A stretch of 9,213 bases of DNA, taken from contig JAVVEZ010000111.1 of assembly GCA_032250895.1 (NCBI GenBank), positions 1 to 9,213 of the forward strand. The letters are read 5' to 3'. Positions 1 through 6,024 of the stretch are shown piece by piece. The translations under genes and the position numbers were made by a program. Each line of letters opens with the position of its first letter. The first letter of the stretch is position 1. This stretch comes from JAVVEZ01 sp032250895 (GTDB lineage Bacteria > Pseudomonadota > Gammaproteobacteria > Pseudomonadales > Pseudohongiellaceae). Under the pieces are notes generated by a model. It ran no database searches and was not told the DNA's origin. It saw only the letters and a list, made by a program, of their open reading frames with translations.

Positions 1-65
1 CACAGCAACGGAAAGCACAGCAACGGAAAGCACAGCAACGGAAAGCACAGCAACGGAAAGCACAG
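1..65 (+). repeat. In-frame 15-bp tandem repeat encoding TATES units
   Basis: The unit CACAGCAACGGAAAG occurs four times without a mismatch at 1-15, 16-30, 31-45 and 46-60. A partial fifth copy (CACAG) runs into a decayed stretch. Read in the frame of the downstream gene, each unit encodes Thr-Ala-Thr-Glu-Ser, so copy-number change would not shift the frame. The array touches the window edge and may have more copies to the left. It forms a hydrophilic, low-complexity linker in the YhdP-like protein. Confidence 0.95.
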
Positions 66-1009
66 AGGCGGAACAGGCCGGGCCGTCAGCCGGGGCGGTC
101 GATATACTGGCCGCCCTGGATCCTTCCATTCTGCCCAGGATGCAGTTTTCGACAGCGGAATTTTCCATTGGCGACAAAAATCTGGGAGCCTGGAAGTTCA
201 ATTTTGAGCCTGGTGCCGGCGGGGGCATGATTTCCGGCCTGGAAGCCACACTGGGAGACGCACGCATTGCGGGTGTGGCGCAGGAGCAAGGCGCCAGCCT
301 GGAGTGGCGTTATCAGGGGGGTGTACATGAGACACAATTTGAAGGCCGGTTCACGGCGGGTGATCTGGCGAAGGTGCTGCCTGGGCTGGGGCTCAATGCA
401 AGCGTCGAAAGCAAGAACGCCAGGATCGATGGCAAGCTGCAATGGCCTGGATCCCCGGCCGCCTTTTCGTTCAGAAATGCCAGTGGGGTAGTCAATCTGG
501 ATATCAATGATGGCCGTTTCGTCAAGATAGATGCCGGTTCTGCCCGTCTGCTCGGTGCGTTCAGCATGGATGCCATCGTCCGGCGTCTGCAACTGGATTT
601 TTCGGATATCTACAAGAAGGGGCTGGCCTATGACAGCATTGCCGGCAAGTTCAATGTCAGCGACGGGCTTGTTAAAACCGACGGCAAATTGCTGATTCAG
701 GGGCCTTCCAGCAAAATCACCATTGACGGTGAGATCGATCTGAAGCAGGAAACCATCGATGCCGACATGCTGGTCAATGTACCGCTGAGTCAGAATCTGT
801 CCCTGCTCGCCGGTCTGCTGGGTGCGTGGCCAATTGCGTTGAGCACCTATGTGGCCTCCAAGATTTTTGAAAATCAGATGGATGATTTCACCAGTATTGT
901 GTACCGGCTGGAAGGTCCCTGGGAGGATCTCAATGCCGGCTTTGAACCACCGGAAGACTTGAAACCTCCTGCTGCCGGGCCGCTGCCGCCGGTCTCTGCC
1001 GCCCCGTGA
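1..1009 (+). CDS. yhdP: YhdP-family AsmA-like protein, C-terminal part (5' truncated by window)
   Basis: The frame is open from position 2 to the TGA at 1007-1009, giving 335 residues of a protein that begins outside the window; the ATG at 140 is internal. The sequence matches the C-terminal domain of the YhdP/TIGR02099 family, which in E. coli is about 1,270 residues long. Recognisable segments are SARLLGAFSMDAIVRRLQLD, then LDFSDIYKKGLAYDSI, then IQGPSSKITIDGEIDL and the closing LAGLLGAWPIALSTYVASKI. YhdP is an inner-membrane-anchored, AsmA-like bridge protein linked to phospholipid transport to the outer membrane; that role comes from E. coli work and is inferred here. The oddity is the (TATES)n linker upstream of this domain. 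The end is Pro/Ala-rich. The next gene follows after 84 nt with its own promoter, so this is probably the end of a transcript. Confidence 0.88.
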   Translation, partial: TATESTATESTATESTATESTEAEQAGPSAGAVDILAALDPSILPRMQFSTAEFSIGDKNLGAWKFNFEPGAGGGMISGLEATLGDARIAGVAQEQGASLEWRYQGGVHETQFEGRFTAGDLAKVLPGLGLNASVESKNARIDGKLQWPGSPAAFSFRNASGVVNLDINDGRFVKIDAGSARLLGAFSMDAIVRRLQLDFSDIYKKGLAYDSIAGKFNVSDGLVKTDGKLLIQGPSSKITIDGEIDLKQETIDADMLVNVPLSQNLSLLAGLLGAWPIALSTYVASKIFENQMDDFTSIVYRLEGPWEDLNAGFEPPEDLKPPAAGPLPPVSAAP

Positions 1010-1011
1010 TC

Positions 1012-1026
1012 TACCGGCTCCCGGTA
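1012..1026 (+). other. Short inverted repeat between yhdP-like gene and DUF445 gene
   Basis: TACCGG and CCGGTA flank a CTC spacer, giving a 6-bp perfect stem just after the stop codon. There is no T-tract, so it is a poor intrinsic terminator. It sits where the -35 region of the downstream promoter would be, so it could also be an operator. The function is undecided. Confidence 0.4.
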
Positions 1027-1030
1027 TTCC

Positions 1031-1039
1031 TGTTATAAT
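1031..1039 (+). promoter_or_regulatory. Extended -10 promoter for the DUF445 gene
   Basis: TGTTATAAT contains a consensus TATAAT (1034-1039) preceded by TG one base upstream, the extended -10 arrangement. No good -35 hexamer is seen 16-18 bp upstream, as is usual for extended -10 promoters. It lies 54 nt before the ATG at 1094. Confidence 0.65.
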
Positions 1040-1093
1040 CGCGCCCGCTTGATCGTCTGAAGCCCCTGATCCCCGTTTATTAACGCGCTGAAA

Positions 1094-1810
1094 ATGTCGA
1101 TGGATAAAAGCCTGTTCACCAATCTTGTTGCTCTGCTCCTGGTCATCGTGGGCCTGAACCTTTCCGGCGCCGGCGCCGAGTTGGTGCTCAATACCGGCTT
1201 GTTTGCCCTGTCCGGAGGTCTGACCAACTGGTTGGCTATTCATATGTTGTTCGAGAAGGTACCGGGTTTTTATGGTTCCGGCGTGATTCCGGCCCGTTTC
1301 GAAGAATTCAAGTCGGGTATCAAGGCGCTTATCATGGAGCAGTTCTTCACACCGGAGAATATCAATGGCTTTTTCAGGCGAATCAAAACCGACAATATGG
1401 CTTCCGACGCATCCGGCCTTGCCGGTCTGATCAGGGCCGTCGATCTCAGCAGCGCCTTCGACGCGCTGACAGAGGTCATCATGGCTTCTTCTTTTGGCAG
1501 CATGTTGTCGATGTTCGGGGGACGTGGAGCGCTGCAGCCCTTAAAAGAGCCCTTTGTCGAAAAGATGCGCGGGTTTCTGGCGCAGGTGGCCGAGGACCCG
1601 GAGGTCCTGGACAATCTCAGGGATGCATCAAGCCGCAGCCTGCAGTCCAGAATCGAGCATATCGTGGAACTGAGACTGGACGAGTTGACGCCGCAGTTGG
1701 TGAAAGAAATCATCCAGCGCATGATCAGGCGGCATCTGGGCTGGTTGGTGGTCTGGGGTGGTGTGCTGGGCGGTATTATCGGCTTGCTGGCTACTGTACT
1801 GCTGAACTAA
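1094..1810 (+). CDS. DUF445 family membrane protein
   Basis: This 238-residue protein belongs to the DUF445 family (relatives of YheB and YjiN), whose function is not established. Residues 8-50 are hydrophobic and make one or two membrane segments. They include the family signature GLTNWLAIHMLF (residues 42-53), followed by a region like the family's PGxxxxGVIPxRxxEF (57-71). The middle, about 75-210, is soluble and helical. The C-terminus has a final membrane helix at about 215-237 (LGWLVVWGGVLGGIIGLLAT). It is shorter than the roughly 400-residue members but has both ends, so it looks like an intact short form. The ATG at 1094 has a weak Shine-Dalgarno; a second ATG two codons later is possible. 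The gene appears monocistronic: its promoter lies at 1031-1039 and 390 nt separate it from the next gene. Confidence 0.85.
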   Translation: MSMDKSLFTNLVALLLVIVGLNLSGAGAELVLNTGLFALSGGLTNWLAIHMLFEKVPGFYGSGVIPARFEEFKSGIKALIMEQFFTPENINGFFRRIKTDNMASDASGLAGLIRAVDLSSAFDALTEVIMASSFGSMLSMFGGRGALQPLKEPFVEKMRGFLAQVAEDPEVLDNLRDASSRSLQSRIEHIVELRLDELTPQLVKEIIQRMIRRHLGWLVVWGGVLGGIIGLLATVLLN

Positions 1811-2200
1811 ACGGGCTGTCATTCCGGACTCACCCCGGGTTACAGAACGGCCTTCAGTATAAACCCTTGCAATCACAGGTAAAAGAGTCTGCCGGTTGCT
1901 GAAAAAGACGTGAGCAATATGGACCCTGCATTCAAATTATGTGCAATTCTGGGGGGGTTATTTCTGTTTTGTGCCTGTTGACGGGCGATCTCGCTTCAAA
2001 TAAACGCTGCCCGGTAGGGAAGAAGGTGGAAAAATCAGGTGGAATTTGCCTGAAATCCGTATTTTTTTCTGTTCGGTACTGGTTCGCATGACGATTTTGT
2101 ACTAGAATCTGCACCCGACCATGTATTGGCTTTACTGCTGGTTCAATAATCTGTTTTCTGAAGTTTCTTTTCAATTTTCTTGAGGTGTAATTATTTTATT
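1811..2200. other. 390-bp AT-rich intergenic region upstream of the TetR gene
   Basis: No convincing gene is seen on either strand. The region is visibly more AT-rich than its surroundings and contains a G7 run near 1951-1957. Weak promoter-like pieces are TTGACG at 1978-1983, with only a poor -10 partner, and TAGAAT at 2103-2108, without a clear -35. GCTGTCATTCCGG at 1815-1827 recurs in inverse orientation at 9107-9119. No T-tailed hairpin is seen after the DUF445 gene. The long leader could hold the TetR promoter and operator, but no clean palindrome was found. Confidence 0.5.
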
Positions 2201-2788
2201 ATGGCTAGACCAGTCGAATTTGAACGTGAAGATGTGTTGGCAAATGCAATGGAACAATTCTGGCGTGAAGGTTATGAAGCCAGTTCCGTGCAGAAGCTTC
2301 TGGATGTAACGGGGATCAACAGAGGCACCTTGTATAATTCATTCGGTGACAAGGATGCTTTCTTCAAATCCTGCCTGGACAAGTACAATGGCCTGCTCAA
2401 AGCCGCCATCGATGCGACGCTGGGCAATGCCGAACTCAAGGGCTGGGATGCCATAGAAGCCTATTTCGGTGCAGCGGTGACGGCGGTCAGCAACAAACAG
2501 CGCAATCTGGGTTGCCTGCTGGTGAATTCCGTCTGTGGCAGTGTCAACTATGACAAGGAAGTGCAGAAACTGCTGAAAGCCAGCCTGAACAATATTCGCA
2601 AAGCCCTCCTCGATCGAAGCAAAGAGCTGGAAAAAGCCGGCCAGCTGAAGAAGGGGGTGGTTGCCGATACGGCCACTGAAGTGCTGATGAATACGCTGAA
2701 TGGCCTGCGGGTTGCTTCCCGCACCGGGAAAACACCCAAACAGATGGAAGAGGTCGTTGCCTTTACCATTGCTTCTCTGAAAAAGTAG
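2201..2788 (+). CDS. TetR/AcrR family transcriptional regulator
   Basis: The protein has 195 residues, a usual TetR length. The N-terminal DNA-binding domain is clear: MARPVEFEREDVLANAMEQF (1-20), a helix-turn-helix around SVQKLLDVTGINRGTLYNSF (about 29-48), then the usual GDKDAFF. The rest is the helical ligand-binding and dimerisation domain, with a Cys pair in GCLLVNSVCG. I chose the ATG at 2201 over an in-frame TTG at 2180 because TetR proteins of this type begin MARP/MARK, and because GAGGTG at 2182-2187 can serve as a long-spaced ribosome binding site. Overall it resembles the subfamily that includes NemR-like sensors, but the ligand cannot be told. No divergent target gene lies next to it. 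The adjacent repeats separate it from exbD, so it may act elsewhere or on itself. Confidence 0.88.
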   Translation: MARPVEFEREDVLANAMEQFWREGYEASSVQKLLDVTGINRGTLYNSFGDKDAFFKSCLDKYNGLLKAAIDATLGNAELKGWDAIEAYFGAAVTAVSNKQRNLGCLLVNSVCGSVNYDKEVQKLLKASLNNIRKALLDRSKELEKAGQLKKGVVADTATEVLMNTLNGLRVASRTGKTPKQMEEVVAFTIASLKK

Positions 2789-2814
2789 TCCAAGGGACGG
2801 GGTTCCACTGATCA

Positions 2815-2841
2815 CGGTCTTTGCTGTTCTTGCAAAGACCG
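2815..2841. terminator. 10-bp perfect hairpin after the TetR gene, no T-tract
   Basis: CGGTCTTTGC (2815-2824) pairs perfectly with GCAAAGACCG (2832-2841) around a 7-nt loop, 26 nt past the TetR stop. Neither strand has a T-run after the stem, so termination would be non-canonical. It directly abuts the larger inverted repeat starting at 2842 and could be part of that element. Confidence 0.45.
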
Positions 2842-2930
2842 GAAATCAAAGGGGTCAGAGTAACTTGATCTGCAAGCTATTAGTGATCAGAAAGTACTCA
2901 TGATCAAGTTACTCTGACCCCTTTGATTTC
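2842..2930. repeat. Perfect 29-bp inverted repeat (REP/MITE-like)
   Basis: The arms at 2842-2870 and 2902-2930 are exact reverse complements over 29 bp and are separated by 31 bp. The core of each arm is GGGGTCAGAGTAACTT or its complement. The spacer contains TGATCAGAAAGTACTC, which looks like a decayed partial copy of the arm. The element could fold into a long cruciform or RNA hairpin. No transposase is present. The likely class is a palindromic REP-like or miniature non-autonomous element; this is inference from structure. Confidence 0.8.
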
Positions 2931-2959
2931 ATGATCAAGTTACTCTGACCCCTTTGATT
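2898..2959. repeat. Perfect 31-bp tandem duplication overlapping the inverted repeat
   Basis: The segment 2898-2928 is repeated exactly at 2929-2959, without intervening bases. Each unit starts TCATGATCAAG and ends CCCCTTTGATT. The first unit contains most of the right arm of the inverted repeat, so the left arm at 2842-2870 can pair with either copy. The array ends 46 bp before the exbD -10 element. Confidence 0.85.
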
Positions 2960-3005
2960 CATTTCTGAAGACGGCTGATTTTGGATTTGTACCTTCCCGA
3001 GAAAC

Positions 3006-3014
3006 TGGTATACT
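3006..3014 (+). promoter_or_regulatory. Extended -10 promoter for exbD
   Basis: TGGTATACT carries a TG dinucleotide one base before TATACT (3009-3014), a strong extended -10 element. TTG at 2987-2989 starts a weak -35 at 16-bp spacing. Transcription would begin near 3021, which rules out the in-frame TTG at 2981 as the exbD start. Confidence 0.6.
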
Positions 3015-3058
3015 CCCGGGCCATTGACAGGTTCAAACCCGTGAGGGGGAGTGAGTTC

Positions 3059-3475
3059 ATGAAGACCGTAGCCAGCGCCATTATCAAGAAAAAGAAAGAC
3101 GAATCCAACATTGACCTGACGCCGATGCTGGACGTGGTCTTCATCCTGCTGATCTTTTTCGTGGTTACGGCAAGCTTCCTGAAAGAGTCTGCCATGGATC
3201 TTCAAGGTCAGGATCCCAACAACAATCCTCCTCCGCCCAGTGACCCTGACAAGAAGAACGTCCTGATTCGTATCAATGCCCAGGACCAGATATTTTTCAA
3301 CCAGGAACGCATTGATATTTCGGCTGTGCGTGCCCGGGTGGCGTCGGTTAGAGCCGAAAACCCAGCGGCGGCAGTCATTGTCAGGCCGGACAAGAATTCC
3401 AAAGCCAACGCATTGGTAAGCGTGATGGACGGGGCCAGGCAAGCTGGAGCCAGCACCATTTCCGTGATGGAATAG
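3059..3475 (+). CDS. exbD: ExbD/TolR-type proton-motive-force transducer
   Basis: This 138-residue protein is about the length of ExbD (E. coli 141). A short basic cytoplasmic N-terminus (IIKKKK) is followed by IDLTPMLDVVFILLIFFVVT, the single membrane helix of the family (residues about 18-40). Its essential membrane Asp falls at position 25, exactly as in E. coli ExbD. A Pro-rich linker (NNNPPPPSDP) and a periplasmic domain ending in GARQAGASTISVM follow. In the complex, ExbB5-ExbD2 uses the proton gradient to energise TonB or related outer-membrane work. I chose the ATG at 3059 because AGGGGGAG lies 7 nt upstream and the promoter lies downstream of the TTG at 2981. There is no exbB, tolQ or tonB beside it, so this is an orphan; the partner must be encoded elsewhere. 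Confidence 0.92.
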   Translation: MKTVASAIIKKKKDESNIDLTPMLDVVFILLIFFVVTASFLKESAMDLQGQDPNNNPPPPSDPDKKNVLIRINAQDQIFFNQERIDISAVRARVASVRAENPAAAVIVRPDKNSKANALVSVMDGARQAGASTISVME

Positions 3476-3551
3476 CCTGACGAAGCTCTGAAGGTTCTCC
3501 TGGATTGACAGCCCTGTGCGACAAACAGGCAGAGACCAGTCGACTGATGTT

Positions 3552-3578
3552 CGCAGCCCGGGTTTATCCCGGGCTGTG
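3552..3578. terminator. Strong GC-rich hairpin after exbD
   Basis: CAGCCCGGG (3554-3562) and its perfect complement (3568-3576) flank a TTTAT loop; one G-U and one G-C pair extend the stem to 3552-3578. It lies 76 nt past exbD and 52 nt before the next gene. A T6 run occurs only at 3596-3601, so it is not a textbook intrinsic terminator. It may end exbD transcription or act in the leader of the following operon. A perfect TTGACA at 3505-3510 has no matching -10. Confidence 0.5.
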
Positions 3579-3630
3579 TCGTTAAACAAGCATGATTTTT
3601 TCGCGACGACAATCTGGAAGGGAGGTAGTG

Positions 3631-4035
3631 ATGGCAGCAATTTCGGCAGTAATCATGTTGGCCCTGCTCGAGTATATCTGGCTCAGCGGCCGGGTGGGCA
3701 TGGCAAGAGCAAAATACGGTGTGGAGGCGCCGGCCACCAGCGGCGATCCAATCTTTGAACGTCATTACCGGGTACAGGTGAATACCCTGGAGCAGTTGAT
3801 CATTTTCATCCCGGCCATCGTGGCCTTCGCCTATGCTGCCGAGGCGCTGGGCTGGCCCGGTCAGGAGATCGGCAGCGTCCTCGGGCTGATCTGGCTGCTG
3901 GGTCGTTATCTGTACGCCACTGCCTACGTCTCCGATCCCAACAAGCGTGGCCCGGGCTTCATGCTGAGCTTTGTGCCCAGCGTGCTGATGGTTCTGGGGA
4001 CCTTGGTCTGCCTCCTGTTGGGGGTTCTGCGCTAG
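3631..4035 (+). CDS. MAPEG family membrane protein
   Basis: The 134-residue protein has four hydrophobic segments (about 2-19, 53-75, 79-98 and 109-132), the fold of MAPEG proteins (membrane-associated proteins in eicosanoid and glutathione metabolism). The family motif is seen as FERHYRVQVNTLEQ (42-55), where E43, R44, R47, N51 and E54 correspond to conserved positions, and again in ATAYVSDPNKRGPGF (96-110). Animal members use glutathione as co-substrate or reductant. Bacterial members are mostly uncharacterised, with some showing glutathione transferase or peroxidase activity. I chose the ATG at 3631 because GGAGG sits 5 nt before it; an in-frame ATG at 3592 lacks this. It heads the operon, with 6 nt to the aldolase gene. 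A role in detoxifying electrophiles is possible but unproven. Confidence 0.87.
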   Translation: MAAISAVIMLALLEYIWLSGRVGMARAKYGVEAPATSGDPIFERHYRVQVNTLEQLIIFIPAIVAFAYAAEALGWPGQEIGSVLGLIWLLGRYLYATAYVSDPNKRGPGFMLSFVPSVLMVLGTLVCLLLGVLR

Positions 4036-4041
4036 GCGATC

Positions 4042-6024
4042 ATGCAAAACCGCTGGAATATAGAAGAAGCAAGCACTTACCAGCATTCGCTGCTGGCGCT
4101 GCGGGTGTACAGCTCCCGGCTGCTGGGTGCCGAGCCGGCGCTGGTTCTGCACGGGGGCGGCAATACCTCGGTCAAGACCGAAGTCGTGAATATTCTGGGC
4201 GACCTCGAAGAGGTCCTGTATGTAAAGGGTTCGGGCTGGGACCTGCGGACCATCGAAGCCGCCGGTTATGCGCCCACCCGACTGGCCTACCTGAGGCGTC
4301 TGGTCACGCTGGAGAGCTTGAGCGACAGGGAGATGATGCGTCAGCTCCGGCTTGCCCTGCTGGATCCTGCTGCGCCGACACCGTCGGTGGAGGCCATCCT
4401 CCATGCCATCATTCCCTTGCGTTTCGTCGATCATACGCACAGCGATGCCTTGGTTGCCATCAGCAATACGGCGGACGGCGAGTCCACGCTGAAAACGCTG
4501 CTGGGTGAACAGGTGCTGGTATTGCCCTACATCATGCCCGGTTTTGTGCTGGCGCGTCAGGTCTACCTGGCGACGAGGGACAGGGACTGGTCTGCGCTGA
4601 AGGGCATCTTCCTGATGCACCACGGACTGTTTACCTTTGCCGATGAGGCCCGCGACAGTTATGAGCAGATGCTGGCACTGGTGAACCGGGCCGAACAGTT
4701 TCTGCAGGCGCGGGCCTGCCACGAACACCTGGCCTTGGGCAGTTATCAGCCGGCAGGCGGGGATTATCTCGAATTGGCAGGCATCCGCCGGGAGATCAGT
4801 ACACTGGCGGGCAGACCCATGTTGGCAGCCTGGCACCGGGACGCCGAAGCGGTCGGCTTTGCCGCCCTGCCGCAGGTGGCCGATATTGCCAGGCGGGGAC
4901 CCTTGACGCCGGATCACAGCATTCATACCAAAATCATCCCGGCCCTGATCGAGACCGATGCCCGTGCTGATCTGGCCGCTTATGCCGCGCACTATCGGGA
5001 CTACTTTGACCGCTTCAACAAGAAGGGTGAACTGAGCTGTCTCGATCCCGCGCCGCGTTTTGCAGTCTGGCGCAACAAGGGCATGCTGAGCTTCGGCCAG
5101 AACCGGCAGCGCTGTCAGGTGGTGGCGGATATCAGTGCCCACACCATCAGGGCCATACAGTGGGGAGAAGTCCTGGGCGGCTGGCAGCCATTGCCGGAAG
5201 CCGATTTGTTTGCCGTCGAGTACTGGGAGCTGGAACAGGCCAAACTCGGCAAGGCCGCGGCAGGCGGCGAGTTTGACGGTCGCGTCGTGCTGGTCAGCGG
5301 TGCCGCCTCCGGCATCGGCGCCGCCTGCGTGACGGCGTTTCTGGCCCAGGGTGCCTGTGTGCTGGCACTAGACATCCAGCCGGGCATCGAAACCCGTTTT
5401 GACTCAGAGCGGGTGCTGGGGCTGTGTTGTGATGTCACATCTGCCACTGCCATTCAGGCCGCCATCGAACAGGGCATCGCCCGCTTCGGTGGACTCGATG
5501 TGGTGATCAGCAATGCCGGCAGTTTCCCGCCCAGTTGCCGCCTGGCAGACATGAGCGACGAACTCTGGGAAAGCAGCCAGGCACTCAATTTGAATGCCCA
5601 TATGAAATTGTTGCGCGCCGCCCTGCCATTTCTGGCACTGGGTATCGAGCCTTCCGTCATCTTTGTCGCTTCCAAGAATGTCCCGGCTCCCGGACCCGGC
5701 GCCGGTGCCTATGCCGCCGCCAAGGCCGGGCTTACCCAACTGGCCAGGGTTGCCGCTCTGGAATTGGGGGAACAGGGCATCCGGGTCAATGTTTTGCACC
5801 CCAATGCCGTCTTCGACACTGCCATCTGGACCCCGCAGACGCTGGCGCAGCGGGCGGCTCACTACGGCATGACGGTGATGCAATACAAAACCAGCAATGT
5901 ATTGAAAGTGGAAGTGTTTGCCAGTGATGTGGCGCATGCTGCCCGGAGTCTGGCCGGTGCCGCGTTTGCCAAAACCACCGGCGCCCAGATTGCGGTGGAT
6001 GGCGGCAATGACCGGGTCATCTGA
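4042..6024 (+). CDS. Fused class II aldolase / short-chain dehydrogenase
   Basis: The protein has 660 residues and two enzymes in one chain. Residues about 1-405 are a class II aldolase/adducin domain. It has the phosphate-binding HGGGNTS (37-43), GSGWD (63-67), a putative catalytic E117 in PSVEAILHA, and metal-ligand candidates H131 and H133 in DHTHSDA plus H193-H194 in MHHG. Residues about 411-660 are an SDR: Rossmann motif SGAASGIG (419-426), Asp444 after strand 2 (suggesting NAD rather than NADP), SNAG (490-493), and the triad S544, Y557, K561. The nearest known architecture is the RhaEW/YuxG type, which cleaves rhamnulose-1-P to DHAP and lactaldehyde and then processes the aldehyde. Here the next gene is an MtnA-type isomerase, so the substrate is more likely 5-deoxyribulose-1-P or 5-methylthioribulose-1-P. 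The start has only a weak AGG before it, consistent with coupling to the upstream gene. Confidence 0.9.
   Translation: MQNRWNIEEASTYQHSLLALRVYSSRLLGAEPALVLHGGGNTSVKTEVVNILGDLEEVLYVKGSGWDLRTIEAAGYAPTRLAYLRRLVTLESLSDREMMRQLRLALLDPAAPTPSVEAILHAIIPLRFVDHTHSDALVAISNTADGESTLKTLLGEQVLVLPYIMPGFVLARQVYLATRDRDWSALKGIFLMHHGLFTFADEARDSYEQMLALVNRAEQFLQARACHEHLALGSYQPAGGDYLELAGIRREISTLAGRPMLAAWHRDAEAVGFAALPQVADIARRGPLTPDHSIHTKIIPALIETDARADLAAYAAHYRDYFDRFNKKGELSCLDPAPRFAVWRNKGMLSFGQNRQRCQVVADISAHTIRAIQWGEVLGGWQPLPEADLFAVEYWELEQAKLGKAAAGGEFDGRVVLVSGAASGIGAACVTAFLAQGACVLALDIQPGIETRFDSERVLGLCCDVTSATAIQAAIEQGIARFGGLDVVISNAGSFPPSCRLADMSDELWESSQALNLNAHMKLLRAALPFLALGIEPSVIFVASKNVPAPGPGAGAYAAAKAGLTQLARVAALELGEQGIRVNVLHPNAVFDTAIWTPQTLAQRAAHYGMTVMQYKTSNVLKVEVFASDVAHAARSLAGAAFAKTTGAQIAVDGGNDRVI

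Noticed and set aside
86..1243. A 385-codon open frame on the minus strand
   Set aside because: It is antisense to the YhdP-like gene and runs over the DUF445 promoter; the product is low complexity and has no family resemblance.
1932..2174. An 80-codon minus-strand frame in the tetR upstream gap
   Set aside because: It needs a TTG start, has no convincing ribosome binding site, and encodes nothing recognisable.
2180..2200. N-terminal extension of the TetR regulator from TTG
   Set aside because: The extra residues are not typical of the family, whereas ATG 2201 gives the common MARP start and leaves GAGGTG free as ribosome binding site.
2842..2959. CRISPR array
   Set aside because: There are only three copies, one inverted and two directly abutting with no spacer, and no cas genes.
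2981..3058. N-terminal extension of ExbD from a TTG start
   Set aside because: The extension would begin upstream of the extended -10 element at 3006-3014, adds non-family sequence, and would move the membrane Asp away from position 25.
1884..3192. AAGAGTCTGCC at about 1884 and again at about 3184 as a repeat
   Set aside because: It is an 11-bp match with one copy inside exbD coding sequence and no extended similarity; chance is adequate.
3505..3510. Perfect TTGACA -35 box as promoter for the five-gene run
   Set aside because: No -10-like hexamer is found at 15-19 bp spacing, so it is not supported as a promoter.
3208..5142. A 644-codon open frame on the minus strand
   Set aside because: It lies opposite exbD, MAPEG and aldolase genes that have clear family motifs, spans their intergenic hairpin, and its translation is Gln/His/Arg-rich with no recognisable domain. 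It is a by-product of GC-rich codon use.
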